The translations under genes were made by a program, and so were the position numbers. A stretch of 64,000 nucleotides of DNA from NCBI RefSeq assembly GCF_047663525.1, contig NC_092593.1, positions 27,802,501 to 27,866,500 of the forward strand, written 5' to 3'. Shown piece by piece: positions 1-15,100 of this stretch; positions within the stretch are counted from its first letter, which is position 1, and the number at the start of each line of letters is the position of its first letter. Below the pieces are notes generated by a model that was given only the letters and a program-made list of their open reading frames with translations, was not told the origin of the DNA and did no database searches. The stretch comes from Anas platyrhynchos (Eukaryota > Chordata > Aves > Anseriformes > Anatidae).

Positions 1-3000
1 CCTGACCATTTTTGATGCCATTGGTTTCACTAATCCAACACAAATTCCACACACAAAATTTGTTTTACAATTTACCTGTATCTAGACTTGACATGACTCA
101 GCTGTTCATAAACTATGGTTTGCAGATGTTGTCATTGCCATGCTGTTAAGTGGCCAAGTCAGATAACACGAATGAAAAGGAATTGCCTTCATGTTATGGG
201 AGAGGTGGTACATAGTGATTTGTAAACAGTGTTGGAAGACCACCTACAGATGAACAGAATTGACAGACCTTTGAGGGTCTGAACATGTAGGTGTCAAAGG
301 ACAGTTTGGAGTGTTTCTGGTTCTGGACAAAGAGAGCAAAAAATAAATTGGAAAAGGCTTTTTTTTTTTTTTTTAATGTTAGAAGGGCTAGAAGGATATA
401 CTAACATTCCTTCGTAAGAAATTTTTGCAGAACTAGGACATCACACACTAAGTTGCCACTTACTCCGTAAAAAGCATACATCTGAGAGGCCTTTAGACCA
501 AAACTCACCACTTGCAAAATATTTACCTTACAAAACATTTACTTTAAGAAAATGAACACTCACAGCACAAAGATCAGGAGGCACCGCTGGCCTACAGTTT
601 CAATATACCATACAAAGACAGCAATGCACAGATGACTATTCGTTAACATTTTGGTAGATACTCATAACATTGAGATCTGTCTAGGCACTAAGTATGTCAT
701 CAAGGAGAGCAAAGTGAGATAGCAATTTTAATACTTCTTGGAGAGATTGACTTTTACTCTATGTCAAAAATATTTTTTGCTTTTGAAGAATAAAAGCTTT
801 ATAGAAATTGTGTTGTCAACCTTTACTCTTCATTTCATTCCTGCACGTCCTCCCATAAGACCTTACACACTGTCTTCATGATTGTCCTTTGCAAGATCCC
901 TTTGGACACGGACACTCAGTATTTCTCCTCAAAAATCTTCCAAGTGTTTACAATCATTCCTTTAAAGACTTCTCAGAAATCACATCAAACCACTTCAGAA
1001 AATAAACATATCGTTTATCACATTGGTTAGAAATGGAAGGAGATAGTAAGATGTAATATCTTACACTGGAAAAGAAAACAAACCCACCCACACTTCCTGT
1101 CACATGAAGGGATTTCTGCCTTTCCCTCTTTCTCCCCCCATTTCATACCTTAGTTGTTGCTTGCTGGATAGACCTGCTGGGTAGCTTCTGAGGTAAAAAA
1201 ACAACACAGCCTGTTTTACACAATGTTTTTCATCTGTTAATGAGGCATGCTTATCCCATCACTGCAGATGGGATAGGCTCTAAAGTTTATTCCCAAGAAA
1301 GCTTTGTTTGGAAGGGAAAGGCAGATCAAGGAGGATCTTCTCATCAGAGATCCATGAAGAGTGATGGCTTTTCAAACCCTCATGCTCTGCTACACCACAT
1401 TTTCTGTCCCTAACAGAACACGTTCTTTGTGTCTAATCTTAGAACATATCTGTTTGAATAAGTTTAAGGGAATAAATTGTAGGTTTGCCAACATACAGCC
1501 AATTGAACAGCCAGCTACTATCCACAAACAGAATTAGGAACTCAAGTGGCATGAATAAAAAGAGGTCAGTTTGGCAATATAAAGCCCTAACAGCAGGCAG
1601 GTATTATCCTTATCCCCTTGTTTTCTCAAGTAACAATTGTCCTGTGAAATATGGCGCCCTGATGATCATCCAAGTATGGCCAAGTCAAAAAGCAAAGAAA
1701 AATATTAATTAAAGGAACATATGGACTTAAGATCCAGCAGAGACAAAGAAAATCTGACAGAAGCAAATCTCACCAGTATTTACTTGTGCAGTGAACTCGC
1801 TGCTTTCAACAATATAACAGTTATACACGAAGTATCAGAGGGCCTGAGGGTAAAGGACTCACATGAAAGCTCTAGTAAGTTTGATGGAAGAGACTTGGCA
1901 GGAGACTGAGTGTGTTTGAGGTAGACAGAGCTGAAGTCAGAAGGATGACTGGAGCAGCAAGTTAATTCTGTTGAGAAGAAGAGGTGTTTTCCTTGGTAAC
2001 ATGTAAAGAAAGAGAGGCTACGCTCCTGGTTGCAGCTCAAAGAGGAGCTTCTTCTTGCCATTAGAAAATAAAGACGCGTGTCTCAGACTAGTGGAAGACA
2101 TTGAGTTGCCTTTGGTACTCTCCAAAACTTGAGTGGCTCTGTTGGTTTTGAGGGCAGGACAGGCTTTCCTTTTCTTCCATACATGTAAATTTCCACCATG
2201 ATCTCACCCTATCCACTACTGTCTCTGATACTAGAACTGTGCTGAGCCTTTGTGATGGTCTTCCAACCCCTTTACCAGGTCTAGGACCTCCCCCAACAAA
2301 GCCTTCTCCAACCGTCCCCACAGGCACTCATCTTTCACACTTTCAGGACCTTTTTCCACGTAGACTCCCTGGACTTGTCCTACTTGTTCTCCTTCTGCCC
2401 CAGCAACCACTGCTTTCAAGTAGCCCTTGTATTTCTCCCCTCAAGTCCCCATAACCACAACACAGATAATTTCTTTAAAATAGAAAGTAGTTTACATTTG
2501 AATAGGAGTACTGTACATTAAATTACTATATAAATATATAATATACACATACATATTCAAACATTTACATCTCTAAACTCTGTACAAGCTGCAACAATCT
2601 TCATACCACATGACCAAGTTTGGGTTTTTGAGCAGTGCAAAAAGGACTCATTGATATCACTGGTTTTCATCCAACAGGCTGCTAGCCTTGAATAAGAGCT
2701 ACAGATGTGTGCCTTACTGTCTTCTCTACGTTTTTGCAAAAAAAAATATTTTTGCATGCACATACATAAGCACAGCCTTTCTTGTCAAGCTAACCAATCA
2801 GCCATATGGATAACCAACAATGTGAATAGATTGGAGAATAATTTGTTCATTTACAGTGATGTGGAAGCTCAGGGTTTCTAGGTTTGCAAAATGAACACTT
2901 GAACAAAACAACAAGAAGACAAAGAAAACATCAGAAAAACATCTGCAAATCCAACACAATGTCATAATTAACTACTTTGAACCAAGCTACATAGTTTTCT

Positions 3001-4867
3001 CAGTAAAAAAATCAACCTTACGCATTCGAGTCAAACAAATTTAAGTGCATTGAAAGCGGTATTGTTTACAAGTAATTTTTTTTCCCCAAATATGCGAGAG
3101 TTTCTCTGTAAACTTTAAAAGGACATTAGTGAACTAATATGTTAATCTGAATACAGGTGCTGGACACGGGTGATCAGTCAATGCTCCCAATTAGAAACAC
3201 GCACAAAGCAAATGTAAACATACTCTTCAAAGAGGAAATACAATACTAACTTAAAAGACAACACAGTAACAAACTGGAATATGTATTTAGATGATAAAGA
3301 ACTGAAATTCAGTGAAAATGAAGGAAGCTGGGAAAAAGTCAGTATTATCTGAAGAAGCATTTCAAATAAAATTATTCTGTGAACAGAATGACAACTCTCA
3401 TCCCCAGCTTTTAAGAACAGGTAAGTCTTCTCATCATCTTCAAATTTCTCCCAACTTTTCATTCTATTGTTTTCAGGGTACCAGGCAAATTAGGCTCTAA
3501 CATTAATTTAATTGCCTGTAACTCAAAAAGACTAAAAGATTTCCTCCACTTGTGAGCACTAAAAAAACAGAAGTACCTTCAGAAATATTGTTCAGCACAG
3601 GATTAGATTGTAGCTAATGGTGGGAAGAACGGTGACTGTTAAATAACAGATCTGTTAATGAACTGATGATGAATGATGAACTGATGGAAATGTAACTTCT
3701 CTTTCCTTATGTTTTTATACCAGCCACGAATCTATTGTCTTCTTTAAAGAAAACTAGAACTGAAACAATCTACTGCTGGTCATCATTAGCTGCCAGCTTA
3801 TTTCAAGAATAAGCATTCTGAAAAATGAGGAACAATTCTTCAAAAAAAAACCAAAAAAAACTATAATAATGAGAACGATGATATTTTGGAATGCCTTAGT
3901 TTATGAAAAACAGAAGGTGATGGAATCACTGAATACAGCAGTGTAGAAGGAGGTACCCATCCTGGTATATAATTACTAAATTTGAAAATTAAAAAATGAC
4001 TGCTGCCTGTGTGCACTAGAACTATGACTATAGCAGAGAACATCCATTCTGGACATAGTTTCACAATTAACAACAGCAAAAATACAAAAGAGTGAGCCTT
4101 GTGGGATTGACCTACCCAGAAACGAGTGTCACACTATGAAACAAGTCAGTGCAGAAACAAGTATGAGAGATTCCAAAGAACAGAAGATTCTCTATGCACT
4201 TGCATATACTGGCTCTTATTAAGTAAGAGCATGATCTGTTGGAAAGTTCTGATTTAAGCTAACCAGTACACATTAGCCTTTAAATGAACAGCATTAACAG
4301 TAATATGAATAATGAATAGCATTAACAGTAACAGTTAACCTCACAGAAGCTAATATATTTTAAGGTAAGATTAAGCACCTACCTAACAGGTGCCGCTTGC
4401 AAAGGTATTAGGAATCCAATTTCAATGTATTAGGAACCCAGTATTTTACGAACCTAATTTCAATGTGACTTTCAAAAGTTTTAGCTTTAAATATGCAAAA
4501 GGAAAATAAAAAATAATATTAAATAGTCACTATTTAAATGAGGTTTGTGAATGTCTTGCATACATATTAATAAATGTAGCCATTTAAAAATTTAATCCTT
4601 AAGTTCATATGATAACCCTAACACTTTCTTTATACATAGGTCAACCCATCTTTTTCCTCTTTTTTTTTGTTTTGAGAATGGAAAAGAGAAAATCCTCCAA
4701 TTGCATTCTTGTACATCATACAGAAAAATATCAAATTTTATGACCAAGTTCTCAAGTACTTAGCAGGAACCACTGGTATTACTGTACTATGGATGCTGCT
4801 CTAAAAATTCAACATCTGAAAAAAACAGTATAATTGTTTGACTTGATACCTATGTTGGCATCAGTTT
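1..4867. other. Noncoding stretch left of CARF
   Basis: No exon of a gene I recognise is visible on either strand. The short ORFs here have no coding signature. NBEAL1 would be expected further left on the minus strand from conserved synteny. A short hairpin (arms tatcccatc/gatgggata) lies near 1,254-1,277. The stretch 4,262-4,465 contains locally repeated words (cattaacagtaa, tattaggaa, aatttcaatgt). Confidence 0.5.
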
Positions 4868-4880
4868 CATTTATTTTATT
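4868..4880 (-). terminator. Candidate CARF poly(A) signal
   Basis: Read on the minus strand, two overlapping AATAAA hexamers lie here, about 1.16 kb beyond the CARF stop. This is the nearest convincing signal I noticed, so the 3'UTR may be about 1.2 kb. No cleavage site can be proved from sequence alone. Confidence 0.3.
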
Positions 4881-6039
4881 GCTTTAAATGGATTCCAATT
4901 ATTATTTTTTTTTTTGAAAAAGCATGTCTATCACAGATTACAAAATTCAGTCCTTGTCACTTATTACGGCTTTGACTTAAGTGTTGCCAAAAGCTGTCTC
5001 TTGACCATATTCAACTTTTTAAAGATTTCTGGTAATTATTTAAGTAATACAGACCACTTCAGTCCTAGAACTGCTACTCCTGAAAAAGACAAGATTGTTT
5101 TCTGAATGTTATAGTGATAACATCTATTGCTTAGATTTACATTATTACTTGCTTTGTTTTCTTGGGCCTCTGTTAGTAAAGTATCTGTAAGTCTTATATC
5201 ACAAATGGCAGCAGGTTAAGTTGTATTTATGTCAGCTGATAGCTTAAGTGAATAAAGCAAAAGGTAGAGAAGCTGAAACTGCAGCATCAATTATTTTCTA
5301 CAAGACTCCTGCTTTTAGATGTTATGACCAACTGTTGTTACAGTACCAGTGCAAGTGCTGACAAATCTCATTATAAAGCTAGAACATAAGTTTAAAGATA
5401 TCAAAGTTAAAAACATTCACTGTTACAATTCAGACTTGTATTCATCATACAGCTAAGTTCACCTGGCAACCTCACCTTTCTCCTCTCTTTGGATCTTCAC
5501 ATCATTAACATTATGATCGGGTCAAAGTCGCTTTTCTTAAATATCTGTGTCCTTCGTCACTTTGAAATGTACCATCTTCAACCTTCATTTTGTCACAAAA
5601 CTATTGATGCATTGATACACTTTGCTGTTGGATTCTGTGGTCTGGGAGCTGGCAGATTTTATGGTCTCTATAGTGCTGTAATAGTCGTGGGTCTCAAGGA
5701 GAAAAGCAAACCCAGCATTTTAATGCATATTCTAAAACTAATTATGGAAGACCTTCAGAAATGCTGACCAAAATGAGCCATGTGAATAGCGTCCAAACTA
5801 CTCAAAATATGAAATAAAAAGAGCTGGTGTTCCACATGGTAACTGGATGACCTGGAAATGGCAGTGAGTCACATCAATTGTATATCAAAACAGCTGTCTG
5901 TCAGAACTAGTGTACAATATGCCCAGTCTGAATGTCACAATACCATTTTAAAAGAATGGCATTACTTAGAGTACCTGCCTTTCCTTTCAAGACACTTAGA
6001 ATCCTCTGCTTTGAAAAATCCTTTACAGTCTTCACAGAT

Positions 6040-6158
6040 TTAAATAGAGGAGGATCTCTGGCAGTCTCTGATTTTATCTGGCTCCATGGATAATGCTTTT
6101 TCTCTTGGCTCTTCTTTAACGTGGCTTACACAGATAACACCCTCTGTATTTTCTTCAG
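6040..6158 (-). CDS. CARF: CARF coding exon 14 (stop codon exon)
   Basis: Encodes the end of the protein (residues 699-737) and TAA at 6042-6040. [23 protein letters not shown] aligns with human EENPEST..VSQVKQEPKEPALSME. The last ten residues are unrelated to the human end. Acceptor TTTTAAG precedes 6158. The exon is too short for simple ORF scans; it was found by homology and phase. Confidence 0.92.
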
Positions 6159-9100
6159 CTTAAAACAAAACAAAACCAAACATTAAAGTTCAAACTCCAC
6201 CGATAACACTTCAGCCCAAATTACTGCATACATTTAAGAGAAAAATAGTTCAGGAACTCAAGCTAATAGGTAAGTCATTTGTGAAGTTACCTGCTAGTTA
6301 GTTTGATAGTCAGTTATACCATGTACTGTTATGTAAGACATTGCAAACTTAAATGAATTTACTACAGCAAGTGCCCCCGTGAGTACAAATATTTAAAAGA
6401 TTTCAGTCCCCCAAATGACGATGCTACGTTTACTTTCCTCCCAAATGTCCTTTTCCTTCCCCATGGAAAAATAAACCTACACCTTATAATTTTTTGTTTT
6501 TTGAAGGGGCTGGAATAGAGGTGCTATTGCTTAAAAATTTAATGCTAAAGCATGTTGATTTAAACAATGACCTAAACTTCAGGCATGACTGGCTACTGGT
6601 TAGTGACTGCATATACATTTTCATCAGGAAATAGCTTAAGTTAACACGTGGTTAAGAAAAAGTCCAGAACATAAAAAACAACTTTAACCAAGCACACATG
6701 TGCACACACACACACAGTAGAAAAAGTATCTTGAAATATAAACTGACTGAACTGGTAAGCAAGTGTTTCATCCAAATAATCTCTGTAACATTACTTCCTC
6801 TTCAGTCTAGAATGTTTTTTGTCCTCCTGCTCTCCAGATAAAGAACTAGGCTCTGGAAAGTAGGAACTGGATGGAAGTATCTGCACATTTTATAGGCAAG
6901 TTTCCCACATAACTTATGAATGGTACCAATATTCTCACTATTTCAAAATCCAGGGTGGTGAGATTGAGACGTTGAGCAGAAATCCCAAAGAACAGTGAGT
7001 TCAGTTCCTGCATTTATATAATTTAGATTTTATATTTGGCTACACTTCTTTTTATAGAAACTAGTATTTCTTTAAAAAATAACCTCAAAACATTAATCAC
7101 TTAAACAATTATTTGAGACGTGTCAATATCTTGATTGAACAAATGGGTTAAACAACTGAATGAAGGAGGTACATTTGATAACTTTTCTGAAATTCTTTTA
7201 GCAAAAGGGAAAATAGAGTTTTTTTCAGAAGAGCAGAGACATCCTATTATGGGAAGGAGACAAGCTATACAGACATTTGAATATAGCCAAGAGAAAATTC
7301 TTAAAATTAGCCCTGACAATAACATCACAGTAAAATGTCCTAATGTTACTTCAACAAATCCAAATTTCTGCAGGTTTCCTCACATACCCTACAATTTCCT
7401 TTTTACTTGTTCATGTATTCTTTTATCTCAATTTTCTTAATTTCACATAATTTAGTACAAATTAAGTTTCGCTGACCTGTAAAAGTCATCAGGACTTATG
7501 GGGATAATTATAGCTATGGCATTACAAAGGTGTAGGCAGATCTAGCATATGTTTACCTATATTTTTCTGCAAAACTGCTCAGGAGCCATCTTCTCAGAAA
7601 TCACAGATGACAAGATAAAGTAATACAAAAATTAAAAAGCGAAGCATTGCACAGCTAACATCTCAGACACTCTGGGAAGTCAAAACAATATGTTGCACTG
7701 ATATATATGCTCCATATCTAATAGGTTTTCTTCACATGGCGTAGAAATCTTTCTTTTTGAAAGTAACACTTCATTCTTAACCAGGTCCCATATCTGAGAA
7801 TTCAAAGACTGTATCTGTATCTGAAAAAAGTGGCCTAAGGAGCCTTCTATTTTGTCTGAAAGTTATTTAAGATGTTTAACATACATTTTTAGAGAAGTAT
7901 TTTCAGACAAGTTTGAAATTTCAAGCAATTATACAACTCCAACTGATCACTCCTAAAGCATATTGATGACTACAGGATCCTAGTTAAAATTTACTAAAAA
8001 AACAAAGCCTGTAATCTGCTGGGATTGTGCAAAGAAAGAAGGCACCAAAAAACACATTTCTTTCCAAAAAGTCCTAACCAGATTCAATATTGGTTATTTT
8101 CTAATCTTATTTTTCCTAATAAAATGTTACGTTTGAAGATGGTCATTTTAGCTAAATGCTAGGGTTTCTGGGGGGGCAAGATTAGTGCTCATTAAATAAG
8201 ATGGTATTTTTTTCAAAGGAAGTGGTAAGTAGTTAAACTAAGCCATTTTTTACAGCAAAGCCTACATGTATTTTACAGTCACATATTTTTACAGTAAAAA
8301 ATAATTAAAGCCAACTGAAACAAGCCTATGCAGAGCATTATCAACACATATCTCTACTTTGCTCTAAGACACATGGAACAAAACCCACTATATTTTCTGT
8401 ATTTGTGTGTTATTGGGAAGAATGAAACTTACTAAGTGCAGGATGGCTATCCACAATCCGTACTGGAATAGTCTGTACATCTCCCAAAAGAATCTGCTGG
8501 ACTCCTCCTTCCAGGCTTCTGGAATCATCTAGCCCTTCAACTGCTACCAGCTGGCCCATGGTGACCAGACTCTGATTAGAGCCAGGTGGAGTCCCATAAG
8601 CAGAGTCAGCTGCACTATGCTGTGCTAGGCCAGCACCTGCTTGCAGACTGTGCCCCTGACCAAGTATTAGAGAATGGTTTGTTATTGCACTCCCTGTGGA
8701 ATCCAAGAGATTTGCAGAGCTGGGACGGGAATGATTATTTACAGCTATCAGGGCTGTTGATTCATTTGTGGAGGTAGAAGTTGACTGCAGCTGTAATCCC
8801 TGTGAAAGAGAAGGCAGAAGTACAAATAAACCAGTACACAGCAGGAGTAATTTACATTTGATGACAAACATTTTGCAGTGCTGGAACTGGATAGCTTCTG
8901 ACTATGTCACCTCTTTTGAACAGTCAACCTCAGCATCTGTGGACTAAACTTGTATTTGAAAAAATAATCAGACAATGGTGTCCAGCAGCATCTCTAAGAC
9001 TACTTATGACCATAAAGCTCTAATTTTAGACTGAGATTCAGTTCCAAATTGTTATAAATGGCTCAGTCTTCAAAATAGGACTATAATCAAAGTTTATAAT

Positions 9101-12100
9101 TTATTAAAGGAATAGAGGTAAGCAAACAGCACTGGGTGCACCGGGAGTCTCTGCCGTCTTTGTCTTTTAGTCGTTCTTCAGCTTTCTCCTTAATCTCCTG
9201 GCCAGATATCAGAGACTTGCATAGTGTCCCATGCAATAGTCATAACAGCTAGCAGTTATTCTGAAACCCCCCAGATATCAGAGACTTCAAGGAAAAGCCT
9301 ACAAATACGTTTCCCTTCAAGCTCTCTATTGACACGAATTGCTAAAATGTTCCTTTGCAAGATACAAGAACTATTTACATTAACCACTCTGTTTTTTTTT
9401 TGTTTTTTTTTTTTTAGACTTGTGGTTATACAAGGGTATGTAAGACAGTAAGACAGAAGGTCACATTCATCATACCACGTGGCCCTAGCATTGTTCCATA
9501 TTGACACGAATCAGATGAACACATTTCACGAAATCATTCCCCAATACTGCCCACCCATCCCCATGATGGGTGGGCAGTAAAAGCTAAGCATACTGCTTTA
9601 AAGGAGACTTGGGTAAAGCCAAGGCTCTCTTCAGCATGAGAAGGAAACAGCAAGTAGAACAGCATTTTACTGCAGGCTGTATTTCTATGGAAGAGATCAC
9701 ACATTTTGGGGTTCAGAAGGTATGAAGGTAGCTTTTCAAAGACCTTTGGGAAGAAGGTTAAGAGACCCAGATTTCAAGAGATAGGAGCTTTAGAAGCAGT
9801 TTGTTTGGCATGGTAGTCTTAACCTTACACCTCAGCCTTTCCACCTGGAAGTTCATGCATCTGAGCTGAGAGCAGTTTTATGATTTTAACAGATTTTCTT
9901 ATGAGGCTGGAGAAGGATTTAGAAGGAATGAGTTTGACTTATCCTCCCTCATTTTTGCAGCACTTTTATCATGAAATCAAATAGGCATTTGATTTGAGGC
10001 AGAAGCTCACTACTCTCCTCTCCTTGGTTTTGCCTCTTGACATCATAACTTCAAAGTGGCAGTGAGATGCCCTGCACTACAGCTAGATGTGACATATTAG
10101 AGAAGCCAAAATAGGAGTTGACAGCTATTGCAAAGTTGTTATTCCCTCACAGCCAGCATTTGGGATCAATAGTTGAAGAAACTTGGTATTTTCAGCTTGC
10201 CTTCAGCACTCCCAACACAGAAGATCTGACATTCTGTAAACAACTTGACTGTACCTGAAGTTGTGCAAATATCTTGGGCTGAAGTGAAGATAATGAAGAC
10301 AACAGCCGAGCTGTTTCTGGTAGCAAGGACTCCCCACTCTGGTTGGATTCTCCTTTGGTGACAACTGACTCTGCTGGTGAGCTCCCTACAGTGCCAGAGA
10401 CAATAAATAGACAGTTGTAACAGACTTCCTCCTCTTGTTTAAAAGCCTCCCCTGTAAATGGAACAAACCAAGCCCCTTTAACCTCAATACAGACACATAG
10501 ATATGCATATACACATATATGCTGTTCTTTTTTGCAGAAGAGCTTGCAAAAAGAAAAAAAAAAGTCTTATTACAAGAAAAAAAGATACCGTTATAGGAAG
10601 ATGGCACATCTCTGTTGAGAGTGAAAAAGAAGCAGTTCTGCAGAACAACATAATTGTTCCCTACCCTGTGTTTTGAATTTCTAGTTTTAACAGAAAAGCT
10701 GAAACATTTCTATCAAAACATCAATTAAATAATTGGATCACACATACACCTTCAGCAAGGGCTCAATAGCAAACAGGCATCAAAAGAAAGGACTGTCTTA
10801 CAAAATAAAAAATCTACACAGGAAATCCTGCAAGTCTTCTCGTTCCTTTCCAAAGTGTATTTGAAGAATTAGAACAGCTTCTAAGCAATATCACATCAAA
10901 TATAATTTTAAAGAGAGACTATTTATTTGGGGGTCGTTCAGCCTACACATTCCAACATTGGTATGAATGCCACAAGTTTAAAAAAAATACACACACATAC
11001 TGTATTTTTTTCACTTGCCAGCATACTTCATAACAGATGTAAAAGGGAAAAATGACTTAAGAATTTTGATAGTGACAGTGATTCTTACAGCTAGGAGTAA
11101 AGAGACAAAGTAGAATCATATGGTGAAGGATATTCTTCATATGCCTAGAATTTGCATATGTTAGGCAAAGACATGGAGTTCTGCACAGAAAAGGAAAGAA
11201 ACAGCTGGATCTTAGTTCTGTTATTGTTTGATTTCTTAAATGTAAATTTGTCCCTATTCAGCACAAGTTGAAATGAAAAAAAAAGTATGCAAACAGTAGT
11301 TTGAGAAGTCAGTGTTGTTTTCCCTGCTATCACTTCACATTCTTAAACACGAGCTGGTTTCAGTCAGCCTTCTTTTTTCACTAAGACTTGTAATATAATT
11401 ATAATAATGTATCTGCAATGTGTACAAACACATCCTCACATAAATTTAAGTGGAGATGAGATATGCTGAAATTAGATTATCTGCTTATATTCACTGAATT
11501 GGCACACGTGCAAAAAGCCAAATGCATCCAACATCTCTAACTCCCTCTAAAGCCCAGCGTGTGATCTCGCTGAATGGATGTTTGTTTACATATTTGATAA
11601 GCTATTTTGCCTTGGAAAACTATCTGTGAAAGATGAAAAAAAGCAAGAATTGATCTTTCTGAACCCTTACCAGCATTCAGACAGTTCATACCAAAAGTCA
11701 ACTCTGCTGAGCTCTATGACAGTGGTTAAGTCACCACTATTCTGTTTCTCTCCATAAAAGCACAGTAATGGAAATATTAACATAGGTGGTAAGTTTAAGC
11801 ACAGTAAATCTGCTTATACTGCAAATTCCTTCTTTTCTAAAAAGAAAAACAAAAAACAAACAAAAAACATTATTCACATTGAGCCTAAAAATTTACTTCT
11901 TGTCCTCTGACAGTTGTCAACACAAATTCATGTCCTAAGTGCTCCAAGTACATAGGATGCATTTCAGTTTAATTGGATTCATTGTAGCAACAACTACAAC
12001 AAGAGTTGAAAAACAAAACAGAAGCCCAAGTTTACTCTTTTTACTAACTCTAAGTGAATTAATGTACATGAAATTGCTCAAGAGAGAAGTCATACTGAGC

Positions 12101-15100
12101 CAGAATTCTGGGGTTCTACTTTTCCTGCTATAACGATGATAAGAAATAGATCAGGGAGTGACAGGGGTCAAAAGGGGAAGATGCCCAAACACATCTGAAC
12201 TTCTTCAGGCCAGAACTACAATGCTTCTTCAAGCAAGAACCACAGCGGAGGATAACTTGACTTGAATAAATCTTTAAGCGTGACAACTATGAGAGTGCCC
12301 CTTTGATCCCTGGGAGTTCTCTACCCACTGGAATAAAAAGTACTGAACACTATGTTCCAGTTAAATGAGGAAACAAGCTGGCACTGCTACCAACTTTAAT
12401 AAAATTAAGAAGTCTGCAGTCTATCTTAACGTAATGCATGCAAATAATTAGACTCTTCTACCTCGCTGCAATCACATCTTGCTGCTAAAGCTGATTTTTC
12501 TGATGAGCGTCATATCAAAGCTATTAAAGAAGGGATGCAGAAAATATCCACAAACATGCAGGGAAGTTCATTCAAGCCACACTGACTAGACAAAACATCC
12601 TTGAAAATGAAATGTCCATGAAATCTGGACAAAAATGTAAGAATATAATTATTTTAAATTTATTAACATCCACCATGATCCAGTAGAGCACCTCAACCTA
12701 TGTGGAGTCCTAACCACGTGGATAGCATTTAGGTCTAGTTACAAACACCTTTACTTTTAGTACATGTTTTGAAGTTGAAGTAAAAGTTGCATGAAGCCGC
12801 TTTCAACAAAGAAAGTGTAATTACATGGTGTAGTGGTGTAAATACATGGTGTAATTAGCTTCTTTAAAAAAACACAGTAGACCTTAGACCACAAACATGG
12901 ACATAACAAGTTTCCATAGAAGTCTACTTTGTGTTTTCACAACATTATGAAAAATAAAGTGTTCTCAATTTTGACAATAAAATTACAGCATTAGTTGTTC
13001 AGATCCTGACCCTGGCAGTGGAAATCAAGAAGTCAACAACTTCCTGAGAAGAACGAATCTCAAAATGCATTCAAGTCCTTTTTAGCAAAATATTTAAGCA
13101 CATGCCAAGCAAAGACCATCACGGAATTCAGATACTCAGTTGGCCCCAGATCTACTACCTGATTGATATGAATATTTCTTCAGTAGGAAATTCATTTTCT
13201 TTTCCTACACAGGTGTTATTAGCACCATCATTCAAGGCAAAATGCTCTTTCAAAATAATCAACCCTTAAAAATTTTCAGTTGCTTGAGGATACGAAATAA
13301 AAAATAAACTTACAGTTTTCATACTTTTGTCAGCTACATCAGGGTTAAACGTTTTTTCTGTATGTGCAGTCAAATAGTACAAACAAAAAAAGCTTGCCCT
13401 TCTCTGCCTCAAAACAGACAAACCAAAATAAACCTCCTTATATTCAGCTGAGTTAGAGAACTTGTCAGCAACCTCTCTGGATGGAAACAATTTCTGTGAC
13501 ATCGCTAACAAAACAAATCACATTTGGAAACAACTAAGTTATTAATACAGTCCTACCAGCTGAAGTTGGTGAGGCAAAAGTAACAGTCACTGTTTCTGTG
13601 AGAATGTTCCCACTGTCTGTGGTCCACTGCAACTGAAAGGAAAAAGATTGCAGTTCTCAGAAAGAGTCTGTTGTCTACTACAGGAACATAGGGTCAATTC
13701 AGGACCCACAAGAAAACAGTGGTTTTTTTTTGTTTTTTTTTGTTTTTTTTTTTTACTAACTGTGAATTTTGGCAGTTTTTGGTTTACAAAAATAAAACAC
13801 TGCAAACTGTTTTTGTAATATGCACTATATCAAGAAGGCTAAAGTTATCTTGTGAAAATTTGAAGACTGAAATAAAAAAGTCAAACTATTTGGCTAACAA
13901 ATATCACTCATTCATCTGGGACAAACGCAGTTTAGGGAGAGGAGGGGAAAAATTATAATGCAGCATCATTTAATACTACAGTTTTGCAAAACTGTTTTTA
14001 AATCAGCAATTCCTTTGCAGTCAACCTCATAACTGGAAAAACTAGGATCATTCTATCTCTTACTGCTCAAGAGGTGGAAGAAAATAGAGGAACAACATAA
14101 GTTACCCAACATTCTGACATATCTACTTCAGGCTTATTTCACCTGCTATAAAGCGCATTCGATGCTGTACAAACCCTAATTTAGGTTCCACCTCAGACAC
14201 ACTTCATCCCAATTTTTCAGATATGGAAAAGGAGTAACTCCTCCAACACATAGATAACAACAAAGCCATGAATAAAATTTTCTGCTGCATGTCCATTTTT
14301 CCATACCACATGGCTTCCAGTTCATGCAATCATCATGCAAGAGTATCTTTTAATGTGTCAATCAACTAATAGCAATCTAATGCTGATGAGATAAACACTG
14401 AAAAGGTTTTATTCACATTTAATCTAGTCTTGCTCAGCAAGAGATTCCACTGAAAATATTGCTGCCGGAAATAAAAAGTCATAGAATTGTAGATGAAATG
14501 CAACTAAAAGTAAAAATTAAATGAGACTTTCAGTATTCGACCCAAGAATCAAAAAGAAATGCTAGGGCCAACGTACCGTTGCTGGAATGCTTTCTGAATT
14601 ATACACCACATCGCCATTTCTCAGGGACTTCTGCACTTCATGAATGTGGTTCTTGATGTCGTTCACAGTGGGGAAGAAGGACAGGTTATGCCTCTCCGGC
14701 ACTTCATCAGGTTTGAATAATTCTCTTTCTACATATTTTCTGTCGCATGTTAAAGGACAATGAAATTAAAATTAAAATATGTATATTTAAGATATATTGT
14801 GCTATTTCTTTGTTACAACTGCTGCTACCTTCACCCTCTCCTTCTTCTGTTCACAACAGAAGAGTATGCAAAAATAACTTCTGATCCAGTCCTCTGGGTA
14901 TCTACTCTAGAGCTCAGAATTAAAAATCCCCATTTACTCAATTAACTTTAGAGAGGACAGTAGCTCTTAATGGTTGTCTATAATAAAATGAGAAGACAAA
15001 ATCTGGAAAAAAAGCAGATTCTAACAACATATGGGAAATACATTCTTTTACACATCAGTACTGCCATTTAACTGCAAACCAAATTAATCAAACACAAAAG

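Noticed and set aside
1-6039. Search for NBEAL1 exons on the minus strand
   Set aside because: Expected further left by synteny, but no BEACH, PH or concanavalin-like segment was seen here.
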